Below are positions 1 to 10,062 of a stretch of 64,000 nucleotides of DNA, one piece after another (the first letter of the stretch is position 1; each line of letters opens with the position of its first letter). Below the pieces are notes generated by a model. It saw only the letters and a list, made by a program, of their open reading frames with translations. It was not told the DNA's origin and searched no databases. This DNA is from Eucalyptus grandis. Lineage: Eukaryota > Streptophyta > Magnoliopsida > Myrtales > Myrtaceae. Where the stretch lies: NCBI RefSeq assembly GCF_016545825.1, contig NC_052619.1, forward strand, positions 65,296,115-65,360,114, read 5' to 3'. Both the position numbers and the translations under genes were made by a program.

Positions 1-167
1 TTCATTTACTTTGTTCGTAGTTCTATTTAACTGCTAAAGTCTGAACTAGCTCAAAATCTGTTATTTTTCAAACTTAGTTTCAAAAGAAAAATATTTCTAC
101 TGTTCTTTTGCGAAAATTTTCCTTCACACCTATTGACCCCCTCTAAGTGTTCATACTAGCACTTTCA
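1..167 (+). repeat. Left LTR, 3' portion only
   Basis: This stretch aligns with 4797-4963 with scattered substitutions and ends in the same CACTTTCA. The rest of this LTR lies outside the window, so its start and the left target duplication cannot be seen. Confidence 0.85.
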
Positions 168-169
168 AT

Positions 170-181
170 TGGTATTAGAGC
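170..181 (+). other. Primer-binding site of the SIRE-like element
   Basis: TGGTATTAGAGC lies two bases after the LTR end. It matches the plant initiator-methionine tRNA primer site (TGGTATCAGAGC) with one substitution, which fixes the left LTR end and the plus-strand orientation. Confidence 0.8.
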
Positions 182-232
182 TTTGGTGCTCGTTTTATTA
201 AAGTGTTTTTACTTCTAAATTAAAGATCTTTT

Positions 233-1726
233 ATGGCTAGTATCTTGGCACCAGGACTTATGGAAGGACAGAGTAACACCAGACTACCATTTTTTGATGG
301 AAAGAAATACAACGTTTAGAAAAACAAAATGAAAGCATTCATAAGATCTAGAGATCCCTTGCAATGGGATGTTGTGGAAAAAGGAATCAATCCCACTGTT
401 GCGTCACATCAAATAAGAATGGCAAAGACAAAGAAACCAAACCCCTCGCTCCTATGCCTCGAACGGAGATGTCCAAAAGAGAAGCTCTTGATGCAAAAGC
501 TATTCATTTTTTATATTGTGCATTGTCTCCTGCTGAATATAACAGAATCTCTTCATGTGAAATAGCAAAAGAAGTTTTGGATAAATTTCATGTTGCTTAT
601 GAAGGGACTGATCATGTAAAAGAGATAAAAGTAAACTTCCTACTTAGCCAATATGAATCCTTCAAGATGAAGTCAGGAGAATCGATTGGAGATATGTTCA
701 ATCGTTTTACAGAAATTGTAAACGGTTTGGCATATCAAGGTCATCCAATTTCTTACCCAATGAAGGTCAACAAACCTTTGTGAGATCTCTCAAAAGATTG
801 GAGCCATGTTAAGACCAATCCAAAAGACTCAGAGGATTATGCCACTCTCCGTTAATGAATTGATTGGCACTCTTCAATCATACGAAGTGGAACAAATCAA
901 TAATGAAGATCCCGAAGGTAAGAAGTCCATTGATTTAATATCTAACGCCGATTCTAATAATACAGACTCAGAAAATGGCATGGATGACAAAGAACTTGCT
1001 TTTATGATCAAGAAATTCAAAAAGTTAAATAGAAAATGAAGGAAATTCTATGGAAGAAGACAATACAAGCAAAATGGGCAAAAAAGAACAATGAAAGAAG
1101 ATGATAAGCAAGGAAATATATGCTTGATGGCACATTTAGACTCAGACTCAAATCCGGAATTAGAATCAAATTCAGAATCAGAGTTTGATTCAGATATAGA
1201 CTCAGAATCTAATGAGAAATCAAGATAAGTCATTCAAGAATTCCTACTAAAGTTCTTAAGTATATAAATGAGCTCTGCTTAAATCTCAAATCATTTCTTA
1301 AAAGGATCTCCGAACTAAAAATGAGAATTCAAGGCTTAGGCAACAGGATCTTTCTCGAAAAGAAAAGTTTAAAATTTTGCAAAAAGATTTTCTACAAAGA
1401 AAATAAAGTCAAGATTTACTTGTTAAAGAAAATGATTCTTTAAAGAAAGACTTTTCAAATATTTCGACAAAATTTCAAATGGTTCAAAAACATTAGAGCA
1501 TATTATTTCCATACAAGTACCTTACTATAATAAGTCGGGACTTGGCTTCAATAAAGAAAATGATTTTCTAATAGATTTTCCTAAAGTCAAGGAAAGACTT
1601 AGACAAAGACCTCCTAGACTTCCGTATAAAAAGCATTTTCAAAGGATATTTACAAAACCTATTGGTCGAAATGCCCTTAAGTGTTCAAATTGTGGAGACT
1701 CGGAACACTTTGAGAAAGAATGTCCT
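233..1726 (+). pseudogene. Decayed copia gag with zinc knuckle
   Basis: The likely start is the ATG at 233. An in-frame TAG at 317 sits where copia Gag proteins usually have tryptophan in a YxxW motif. Further frame changes follow near 450 and 780. Recognisable parts are a DPLQWDVVEKG-like stretch at 350-385, a UBN2-type capsid core at 560-770 containing FLLSQYESFKM, an acidic Ser/Asp/Glu-rich stretch at 1135-1230, and a CCHC zinc knuckle at 1682-1723 with spacing C-x2-C-x4-H-x4-C. The order (capsid core, acidic spacer, knuckle) fits Gag of the SIRE group. It cannot encode a full Gag because of the stop and frame breaks. No pol follows it. Confidence 0.75.
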
Positions 1727-2484
1727 AAAGTATGGAGACCTATTAAGAAAGAATGGGTAAAAACAACATACTCTACTAACTCTCATGGACCCAAGAAAAA
1801 TGGGTACCAAAGAAAAGATAAGTTATTTTTGCAGGAAACAATGGAAAAGAAAAAGAGAATTTGGTAAGGAAGGTAAATTTTTTATTTGGTTTGAATACAT
1901 AATTTAAAAAATTCTCATTATATTTATATTCTCTTCATGCCTTGAATGATTTAGATTTTATAATGGTCATATTCTATGATTTGTTTTATTGAAGGAAGAA
2001 TCGTGTGGTTATTTTTTATATTCTACTTAGAGACAATTGAATTTATTTGGTTTGATTTTATGCTCTCAGATTTTATTATATTTTGCATAGTAGAAATCTG
2101 TTTTACGTGAGATTAATTTATTATGCAAAATATTATTTCTTAAATATTCATGGATTTTATTCTCTCTGATTTCATTGTGCTTTGACTAAGTGAAAATTTC
2201 TTTTTCAATATATTATTGTGCATAATATTCTTTCCTTAAATAATATGTCATGATAAGTTAGGAAAGAATATTTGATTATCTATGGAGATTTTATATAATT
2301 GCTCTAACAAAATGGAATGATCCAAATTGATGGATACCAAAAAGGAAAGGAGTGCATTGCAGGAAATTCTATAAGGGAAGAATGATTGCGAGTTTACGTA
2401 GGTGCAATCAAAAAGGTATCTCATGCGAAGATTGGTAATAAATTTTTTTCAATGGTATATTGCAAACGTATACCTTGGGTAAGA

Positions 2485-2519
<35 letters not shown>

Positions 2520-3662
2520 TTATATATCTTTTGTTATAAACATAAGGCATTGCATTTTTTTTTTAAATTGCTTGATTTGACACATGATAAAAATATCTAC
2601 TTTATTTTTGCAAAATGCATCAATAATACATTTTTTTGAGATTTATGCTTAAGGAAATCCCTTTGATCTTGAAATATATTATTGCATATTCATGGATATT
2701 CTTGCTATATTCTTAGAAGATATCTTATATCTAGCAAGTTTTTATCCGCAAATCGGAGGAAGGTATTACGTGATATTTTTGCAAGTATTGGTATCCATTA
2801 TACAAGAATTTGCAGGTGACAAAAGAATCTTCCATATAGATTTTGGAAACTCGATCTGAAAATTATGGAGATTTTATACTATTTTCTGGAGGCTTAAAGA
2901 TTCTCTTCCTCGTGCAAAGTTTTTGTAAATTATTGAGGAAATCCTTGTACGAAAGGGAGAGAAAGTGAATCCAAAAGGAAAGAAAAAGAATCGTGATCAC
3001 CTCAAAAGGCAACAAATTGTTGGGGGGGGGGGGCTTTGATCAATTATGGAAAAATCTTTTGAATTGATCATGATCTTGATTATTGTGGAAGGAAGGAAAA
3101 GGTAAATGTGACAGAATTTGTCAAGATCCGGTTAATGCATCTTTTATTACCTTTTGTCATTAACAAATCTCTTATTGATATTATCATTTTATTATGACAA
3201 AAGGGTAAATGAATTTTATAATGCATCCGTGATTATTATTGGATATTTGCTGATATGTATGATCGAAGTGAGCTATATTGCATATCTTTAATATCCAACT
3301 TACTTTGTAAAAGCTGATTTAGTTTTTTAGAAATTGTGTTTCATGCAAGATATATTTATTATTATTTTATATTCTCTACGTGATACTATTTCCTTTGTTA
3401 TCGTTTTTTTATTATGACAAAAAGGGGGAGAGAATATAAATATGCATATGTGTTGATTGGTTGTGTTGATTGGTTAATATTATTTATTGCATAATATTGA
3501 GCTGCGATTATTTTTCTATATATTGTTATGCTCAATCTATTTGTTGTCTTTTGATTCAAATCACAATTTTTTTGGAAAATCTAAAATTTGATGATTGATT
3601 TATCATTATTTTAGAATGTGTGATTATACATCTGCATATTCAGATATTGTTTTGTCATCATA
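1727..3662 (+). other. AT-rich element interior without pol
   Basis: No coding region is recognisable on either strand. It holds a (TA)n run at 2487-2516, a run of 12 G at 3022-3033, and repeated phrases such as TTATTATGACAAAA near 3190 and 3410 that resemble the purine-tract environment upstream of SIRE-type 3' LTRs. It could be the element's normal 3' non-coding region joined to gag after loss of pol. Confidence 0.6.
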
Positions 3663-3678
3663 AAAAAATGGGGGAGAT
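3663..3678 (+). other. Polypurine tract
   Basis: AAAAAATGGGGGAGAT lies directly before the TG that starts the right LTR, the expected place for plus-strand DNA priming in an LTR element. Confidence 0.75.
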
Positions 3679-4963
3679 TGTTAGGGAAATCCCTTATGAT
3701 GTTTTGAAAATGACAAAATAAATCAAAGACTACTAATGTGTTCAATGGTTGAATAATAGACTATGCAGATGATACAATATGTAAAGGATATTGTCAAAGT
3801 CTGAAGACTACCAGAAGATTGAACGTAACACATGTCCAAAGTCTATTATAAAGATTTCCAGACTTTTGTGTCAAAGTCTGTTCTACATTAGAAGTCTGAC
3901 CACCCTGACAAATTCCAAACTAAACGTGAATGAAGAACCAGAATACAGACTCTATGCTGAAACTGAATTTATTCAGACTGTGTCCAGACCTTAAAGCTAA
4001 ATTTGTTTAAAAGCAGATTATATTCAGACTTACGTCCAAATTGTAAAATCTATTACACTCATACTCTACTTTAGACTAAAGACACTCAAACTCTACTTCA
4101 ATCTGAATACCCTCAGACTTTACGTCCAGAGAAAGACACAAGTTCAAAAAGTAGCATATTCGAACGAGACAACTTGAAAGAACGTGACACAAGCCTCAAA
4201 CACATAACGGCTAGTGATCTGGTTTGGATTCCACATCAAAATAGATTTGATTGACTCAATCTAATTGATTGACAATTGGATATTGAAGACAAGAACTTTC
4301 TAAATGAAGAAACTCTACTTATGGAAACCAAGATTCTGTTTGTATGGGCGATCAGAATCAATTTTGGATTCTACTTCTATCACTCAACAACTAATAAATC
4401 TTCAAGATACATATCTATTCAATGGGTAGATTAGAAGACGATCCTCTAAGATACTGTCCAATGGCTAGTTTGGAAGTAGATGAGTATTTAAGGAGATCAA
4501 TGACCGATGAGCAAGTAAGAGACGGAGCGTAGAATTTATAATTCCAAAGTTGAATTACATTCGATCATACACTTGTCTTTGGTGAACTTAAACATTTGTA
4601 ATCGTGAGAAAATACCAAAAGAGTGACTTAGTGAGATAATGTGATCTACTACTAAGTATTTGCACTCAAAGTTGTAATCTCTTGTTGATCGCATAGTGAA
4701 ATCCAGCCAAAAGGTTGTTAACGTGGGAGAGTAAACGTAGGCTTGATCTAAGCCGAACCACTATAAATTCTGTATTCTTATTCTTTTTCCTAAACTCCTT
4801 TATTTTATTCATAGTTCTATTTAACTGCTAAAGTCTGAACTAACTCAAAGTTTGTTGTTCTTTAGACTCAATTTCATAAGAAAAATATTTTTTACTGTTC
4901 TTTTGTGAAAATTTTTCTTCACACCTATTCATCCCCATCTAAGTGTTCATACTAACACTTTCA
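3679..4963 (+). repeat. Right LTR of the SIRE-like element (1285 bp)
   Basis: It starts TGTTAGGGAAATCCC and ends CACTTTCA, so it has TG...CA ends. Its last 167 bases match window positions 1-167. AGAAG follows at 4964-4968 and would be the right copy of a 5-bp target duplication. The left copy is outside the window. Confidence 0.82.
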
Positions 4964-5614
4964 AGAAGGACATTGTATATCTATGGTCGCTCTACATGAA
5001 CAAAGTTACCACCAACGTGATTGACCTAGTGGGGATGGAATCAACTGTCTTCTAAGAGGTCAAAAATTCAATTTAGGTCAAAAACGAACCTCTAAACAAC
5101 TTGTAATACGTTGTCAAGCTGTCACATGTTTTATGTGAAGAGACTTCTTCGTCACTAGTATATTGAGGAGACTACGGTGACGAGCTCACCAAACTCAATT
5201 CTTTGTGTCACAGATGGCGTGGAACAGTTTTGGCTTAAACCGAATTTCTGCAACAGGAGGGAGACATTTATGGTAATACCCAAAGGGAGTCGCTTGTACT
5301 AATCACCTATTCTCACTCTTTTCATAATCAAACAACAGCAAATAAAGCTATAGTCACCTTAACGGAATGAAGGAAATCCCTAGATGTGAGCCTTGATTGG
5401 TCTGAATATCTCTGCTAACTCCAATATACAAATTGAATCCTGTCATTGACTGTTATTTCCATTCATGAGGTTATATATATGGAGCACATCTAACCCCGGT
5501 TGGAAACAAACATTGTCACCTTGTCAAGTGCAAAATAAGACTTACTTATTAACTAAACCGTAATATGTATATCTTGGGACGAGCTTAAAAGGAAACAATT
5601 TATTAAGGCATATA
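4964..5614. repeat. Unit A: paralog of the SABATH upstream region
   Basis: From its first base this block resembles 33351-33830 upstream of the SABATH gene, and in part 28450-28715. Shared phrases include AGAAGGA-ATTGTATATCT against AGAAGGATATCGTGTACCT, and GTGAGCCTTGATTGG near 5389 against 33803. It contains a SINE-like copy (about 5012-5260). No coding exon is seen. It reads as the upstream part of an old duplicated SABATH unit whose gene body would have lain to the left. Confidence 0.6.
5012..5260 (+). mobile_element. Old SINE-like copy, shared by three paralogs
   Basis: GATTGACCTAGTGG resembles a pol III A box. It is followed by sequence matching 28500-28715 and 33409-33620, whose best copies read TTGGCCTAGTGGTAAA with a decayed B-box-like GTCACGAGTCGATTC. 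All three copies lie at the same relative place upstream of SABATH units, so the insertion predates the segmental duplication. Ends are approximate. Confidence 0.45.
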
Positions 5615-5623
5615 GAAAAATAA
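5615..5623 (+). repeat. 9-bp target duplication, left copy
   Basis: GAAAAATAA lies immediately left of the palindromic element and is repeated exactly at 7209-7217. Nine bases is the usual length for Mutator-like (MULE) insertions. Confidence 0.85.
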
Positions 5624-7208
5624 GGGAATAAGAACGCTTCAAGTGCCAAAAGTTGGCACAAAGGGACACTTAAGTGCCAAAAGTTACGAAAGGTACACTT
5701 AAGTGCCACATTCGAAAAAAAACGGATCACTTAAGTGCCACTCCGGCCAAAATCCGGCCAAAAGGCTGACGTGGCATTTTTCCGACGAATTTCCGGCGAA
5801 ATGAACCCAAAACGACGCCGTTTTGCATGCTGACGTGGCAAATAATGCAAAAACGGCGTCGTTTTGGGCTGACGTGGTAAAAAATAATAAAAAAATTAAA
5901 TAAATTAAATTTAAAATTAGATTTAGTTAAAATATTAAAAAATAAAAATTTTAAAATTAGATTTAGTTAAAATATTTAAAAATAATAAATTTAAAATTAA
6001 ATTTAGTTAAAATATTAAAAATAATAATTTTAAAATTAAAAAAATATTAAAATAATTCAAATAATAATTAATTTAAAATTACATTTAGTTAAAATATTGA
6101 AAAAATAATAATTTTAAAATTAAATTTAGTTAAATATTAAAAAATAATAATTTTAAAATTAAAAAATTTAAATAATTAAAAAAATAATTTTCAAATGAGA
6201 TTTAGTTAAAAATTTAAAAAAATTAAAATTAAATTTAGTTAAAATTTTTAAAAATAAAATTTATAAAAATATAAAAATTATTTTAAAATTATTTTTAGTT
6301 AAAATATTTTTAAAAATAATTTTAAAATTAAATTTAGCTAAAATATTAAAAAATAATAATTTTAAAATTAAAAAATTTAAAAAAGGGGGCGATGGCTAAG
6401 GCTCCCTCAACCACCGGCCCCCTTTTGTTAATTTTATTAATTTTATTAATTTTTTTTTAATTTTTTAATTTTTTAATTATAATTTTTTAATATTTTGCTA
6501 AATTTAATTTAAAATTATTATTTTTTAATATTTTAACTAAATCTAATTTAAAATTATTATTTTTATTTTAAAAAAATTATTTTAAAATTTTTAATTTTTA
6601 ATATTTTAACTAAATTAAATTTAAAATTATTTTTTAAAATTTTAAACTAAATCTAATTTTAATTTTTTTAAAATTTTTTAAATTTTTAATTTTAAAATTA
6701 TTATTTTTAATATTTTAACTAAATTTAATTTTAAAATTATTATTTTTTCAATATTTTAACTAAATATAATTTTAAATTAATTATTTTTGAATTATTTTTA
6801 AAATTTTTAATTTTAAAATTTTTAATTTTTAAGTATTTTAACTAAATTTAATTTTAAAATTATTATTTTATAAATATTTTGACTAAATCTAATTTTAAAA
6901 TTATCATTTTTTAATATTTTAACTAAATCTAATTTTAAATTTAATTTATTTAATTTATTTATTATTTTTTTATCCCATGAGTCCAAAACGACGCCGTTTT
7001 TGCATTATTTGGCCATGTCAGCATGCAAAACGGCGTCGTTTTGGTTCGTCGCGGAAAAATGCCATGTCGGCATTTTGGCCGGATTTTGGCCGGATTGGCA
7101 CTCAAGTGATCCATTTTGCTCGATTTTGGCACTTAAGTGTACCTTTCGTAACTTTTGGCACTTAAGTGTCCCTTGCGCCAACTTTTGGCACTCCAGGGTC
7201 CTTGTCCC
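5624..7208. mobile_element. Giant palindromic MULE-type fold-back element (1585 bp)
   Basis: The two halves are near-complete inverted copies of about 0.75 kb each, meeting at a GC-rich centre (about 6373-6426). The ends read GGGAATAAGAACGCTT on the left and, inverted, GGGACAAGGACCCTGG on the right. Both arms carry the same order of motifs: repeated CACTTAAGTGCC units, CCGGCCAAAATCCGGCC, then AAACGACGCCGTTTT and its complement around a GACGTGG motif, then long AT-rich tracts built on TTAAAATTAGATTTAG. A perfect 9-bp duplication flanks it. There is no transposase, so it is non-autonomous. A relative lies at 51728-52098. Confidence 0.88.
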
Positions 7209-7217
7209 GAAAAATAA
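7209..7217 (+). repeat. 9-bp target duplication, right copy
   Basis: GAAAAATAA here equals 5615-5623. Confidence 0.85.
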
Positions 7218-8013
7218 GGGTCATGGATAGGATAAACTTAGGAATCAGTATTCTTCAAGAATTTTAGATTAACATGGTAAAAGGTGTAAATTTTCTCAAC
7301 TCCAGTTCTCATCAAACTTTAACCAAAAAAAAAAAATTCTCATCGAAGCACTTAGATCTTAAGGTGCTTGTTTTAAGGAATTTGAGTAACTCATGGATGG
7401 CCCGATCTCATGGCTCATACAGAGGTTCAATTATCATGACCAACTTATTTTATATGTGTCATGAAATTTTATCCGGTGATTAAAAAGCTTCACAACTTAT
7501 TAATCTTAGAACTTGAAATCCTTGTAAGTGGCCGTATTTGATGATTGATAGTTTCACCCAAAGAGAATTTCTGTTCTTTATAACTCAAGGACACGGCACA
7601 AAAACTCGATACCTTAAAAGCCCATGAAATATCCATTATGCCCTACGAACCAATTAGGTTTAGACATTTTGCACATGCCTAATCTAGAACAGTTTGAACA
7701 CATTTAGTGAGATTTAAACAGACGGCTTCCAATCTTTAAACTGCAAATCTCCAACACCCTAACTAATTAAGCCAATATTAGAGATTACTCTAATAGTTGT
7801 TCTTTAGCATTGAACTGCCGGGGCATTTAGAATGGTGATCTAAGTAATTCTTTCTGGAAGCTAATGTGATGATGAGAATATAAATATCATCATTTGACTT
7901 GACAACACCTGATTTACAGTAAATTAGACTAGATAGGCAATCGCAAGGAACTTTGGTCTCGATTCTTAGAGTATTTACATAGATCGTGAATGGATGACGT
8001 GGTGTGATGGTAC
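7218..8013. repeat. Duplicated non-coding block D, first copy
   Basis: This block is a diverged copy of about 23880-24480. Shared phrases include GATATAAATATCATCATTTG (left copy reads AATATAAATATCATCATTTG) at about 7877 and 24408, and GGCAATCGCAAGGA against GGCAATTGCAAGGA. No gene is recognisable in either copy. The block is interrupted at 8013 by the copia element and continues at 16346. Confidence 0.6.
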
Positions 8014-8788
8014 TGTTGGGTTTCATGAATCATGTATAAGAAAAATTAACGAAATAAACGCAGCGGAAACAAAGATATATTTTACACATGATTCTCCTAA
8101 GGCGTTGTTCGTGCGTTTCAATCAAATATCTAAACAAAAGGGAGTTAAACGAAATACCTCTCGAAGCGCGCTTTGAAACAAGTCAGTTCGGATGTTCTAC
8201 AGTGCACGAGTCCCACAAGCGTCGGACCTCTAGTTCAGACACACCAACAACGAACGTCGAACGGAAGAGAGGACTTTCGGATATCCACAACTTCGATCGT
8301 GCTAGCAATCACGTGGAAAGAATCCGTCGTATTCTTGATGTATAATAGTCACGTCCCGAACGAGAGAATTGTTTCTCTTCCTCGTGTCTCAAAGACACAA
8401 GAACACAAGCACACTTTTCCAATTTTTCAGCAGCCATTTTACTCTCGTCCCTCAAAGGTTTTTATAGAAAAAATCGACCAGCAACGGTTGCTAATCGATG
8501 GACGATCAGCAACCGTTGCTGATCGTCCATAATTGACGATCGTGCATGAGCGGTTGCTCATGCACGACCATCGTGCATGAGCAACCGCTCATGCACGATC
8601 TTTGCATGATGGTCAGCGGTTGCTGACCATCAATGCTTCGTGCATAATGGTCAGCAACCGCTGACCATTACGCTTCGTGCATGTGCACAAATTCGTGCAC
8701 ATGCATGAAGCTTTAATTAATTAATTAAACGGATAAATTATTAATTAAAATAACATAATCCTTAGCAGCTTTAGGGCATCTTCTAACA
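8014..8788 (-). repeat. 3' LTR (minus-strand element), 775 bp
   Basis: It begins TGTTGGGTTTCATG and ends CTTCTAACA on the plus strand and pairs with 15577-16340. The purine tract AAGTGGGAGAT (minus strand, 8789-8799) adjoins it. A run of palindromes lies at 8498-8705. Confidence 0.92.
8498..8705. repeat. Cluster of six hairpins in the LTR
   Basis: Six palindromes sit almost end to end: 8498-8530 (16-base arms, 1-base centre), 8540-8567 and 8571-8598 (12-base arms), 8608-8631 (10-base arms), 8645-8670 (11-base arms) and 8678-8705 (11-base arms). The middle four have a GGTT or AACC tetranucleotide loop, and all of the first five share a GCAAC/GTTGC core. The cluster is repeated in the other LTR at about 16037-16258, where a 1-base loss breaks the first hairpin. 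Confidence 0.85.
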
Positions 8789-10048
8789 ATCTCCCACTTG
8801 CACTAAAGCTAACTTGTTTGGTATGTTAACATATATCCACTTTGGGCATGCGTGTGCATCATATGCAAGTAGGCTCGTGACTATGATACAAATTAAATTA
8901 AATCTCATTTAATTTAATTTCAAATCGACTCAATTCGATTGTAGTAATTGCAAACACATTTGCAATAATATTTCTCTCTTGTTCCACGTTATCCTAGTTG
9001 TTTATGGTGTGTGACATCCCTAGGTTCATCACTAAGCTGGTAGTAAGACTTGTACTAACACATTAGTACTTCCAAAAGAATTAATTGTCCCGATTAATCT
9101 TTTAGGTCCTACAAGCCACGATTGACATCTAGCAATATGTCATGGCTACCCGATAGTGTGAATGCTTTAAGAACATAATGAACCCGTCGGCTTTGGCTAC
9201 GGTGTAATTCAATCCCTCGTCTTACTATGTCCCGATCAAACAAAGACCATGGAATATTTGTCAAGTCATTAATTCGATCATATGCACAAATCTAATTGAC
9301 ATGCATTTTATTCGAGACATAAACAATTTATTCCCGGTTACAACCCCGGCGAGGATTTCAATGCAGTGTCACAATTAGATCGCATAGGACATCATTATCA
9401 TACCTTGCATATAACAAGGAGACAGATTCCATATTATGCGCACACGTGTAACTTCGTATATGAACAAACTATGACCATCAAGTATAAAGACGGATCGACG
9501 ACCCGGCATTATGTGCACCCGTGAACCATAGTTGTTCGATACACAAGTTAACACTGTGCCTCGAATCTAAGGATTATTTACACAAGACCAAAGCATGAAC
9601 AATTAGACATTGACCACGCTAAAAGCTTCCATGTCGCTAATCGTTCCATATGCGTCACGTTCAGTGAATTTGTCTAATACAAACACCTATGTTCTAACTC
9701 GGCATCATAATACCCAATGACATGTGACTCATCATTCCCTTAAGTATCCAATACTTAATGGCGAAGTTAAGAACACACCGGTCTCAACGGGATTATTAAT
9801 ATCCACTTAATAATCCATCGAATGAACAATTTAAAGATTCAGTCTAACTATGAACCCGTCACATATATTCTTGACGTCTCAAGAATAGGTCTAGTTGCAA
9901 CGATCTTATGGAATCATTCATCAATATAAAATAATTGGACAAATGAATGAATACGTCATTGCCATTAATTAAATAATAATAATGAAAGTACAACTGAAAT
10001 CCCTAATATGTAACTATTACATAGCAACTTTAGGGCATACATCTAACA
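8789..10048 (-). repeat. Extra LTR-like segment inside the copia element
   Basis: Read on the minus strand, this 1.26-kb segment starts TGTTAGATGTATGCCCTAAAG, close to the LTR start TGTTAGAAGATGCCCTAAAG. It ends with a second copy of the pol end plus purine tract (8789-8830 resembles 10049-10090). No protein is encoded. It looks like LTR or 3' non-coding DNA from a related element captured between pol and the functional 3' LTR. Confidence 0.6.
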
Positions 10049-10062
10049 ATTTCTCACTTGCA

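Larger units (their letters stand above)
1..4963 (+). mobile_element. SIRE-like Ty1/copia element, gag remnants only
   Basis: The window opens inside the left LTR. The right LTR (3679-4963) repeats the same terminal sequence, ending in CACTTTCA like the left one at 167. A primer site follows the left LTR and a purine tract precedes the right LTR. The interior carries decayed gag with a zinc knuckle, then about 1.8 kb of AT-rich DNA with no protease, integrase, reverse transcriptase or RNase H motif in any frame that I can see. The tract reading AAAAAAATGGGGGAGAT before TGTTAG is typical of the SIRE/Maximus group (family knowledge). The gag-only content suggests a TR-GAG-like non-autonomous element or a pol deletion. 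The right boundary is supported by the paralog near 33351, where the flanking sequence AGAAGG continues without an insertion. Confidence 0.82.

Noticed and set aside
5542..7230. Frames sharing FWHLSVP-like peptides at both ends of the palindrome
   Set aside because: They are the same CACTTAAGTGCC repeat read in the two arms, not a protein.
8498..8705. Regular palindromes that might be taken for a CRISPR array
   Set aside because: The copies are inverted palindromes without unique spacers, inside a plant LTR, and repeat in the partner LTR.
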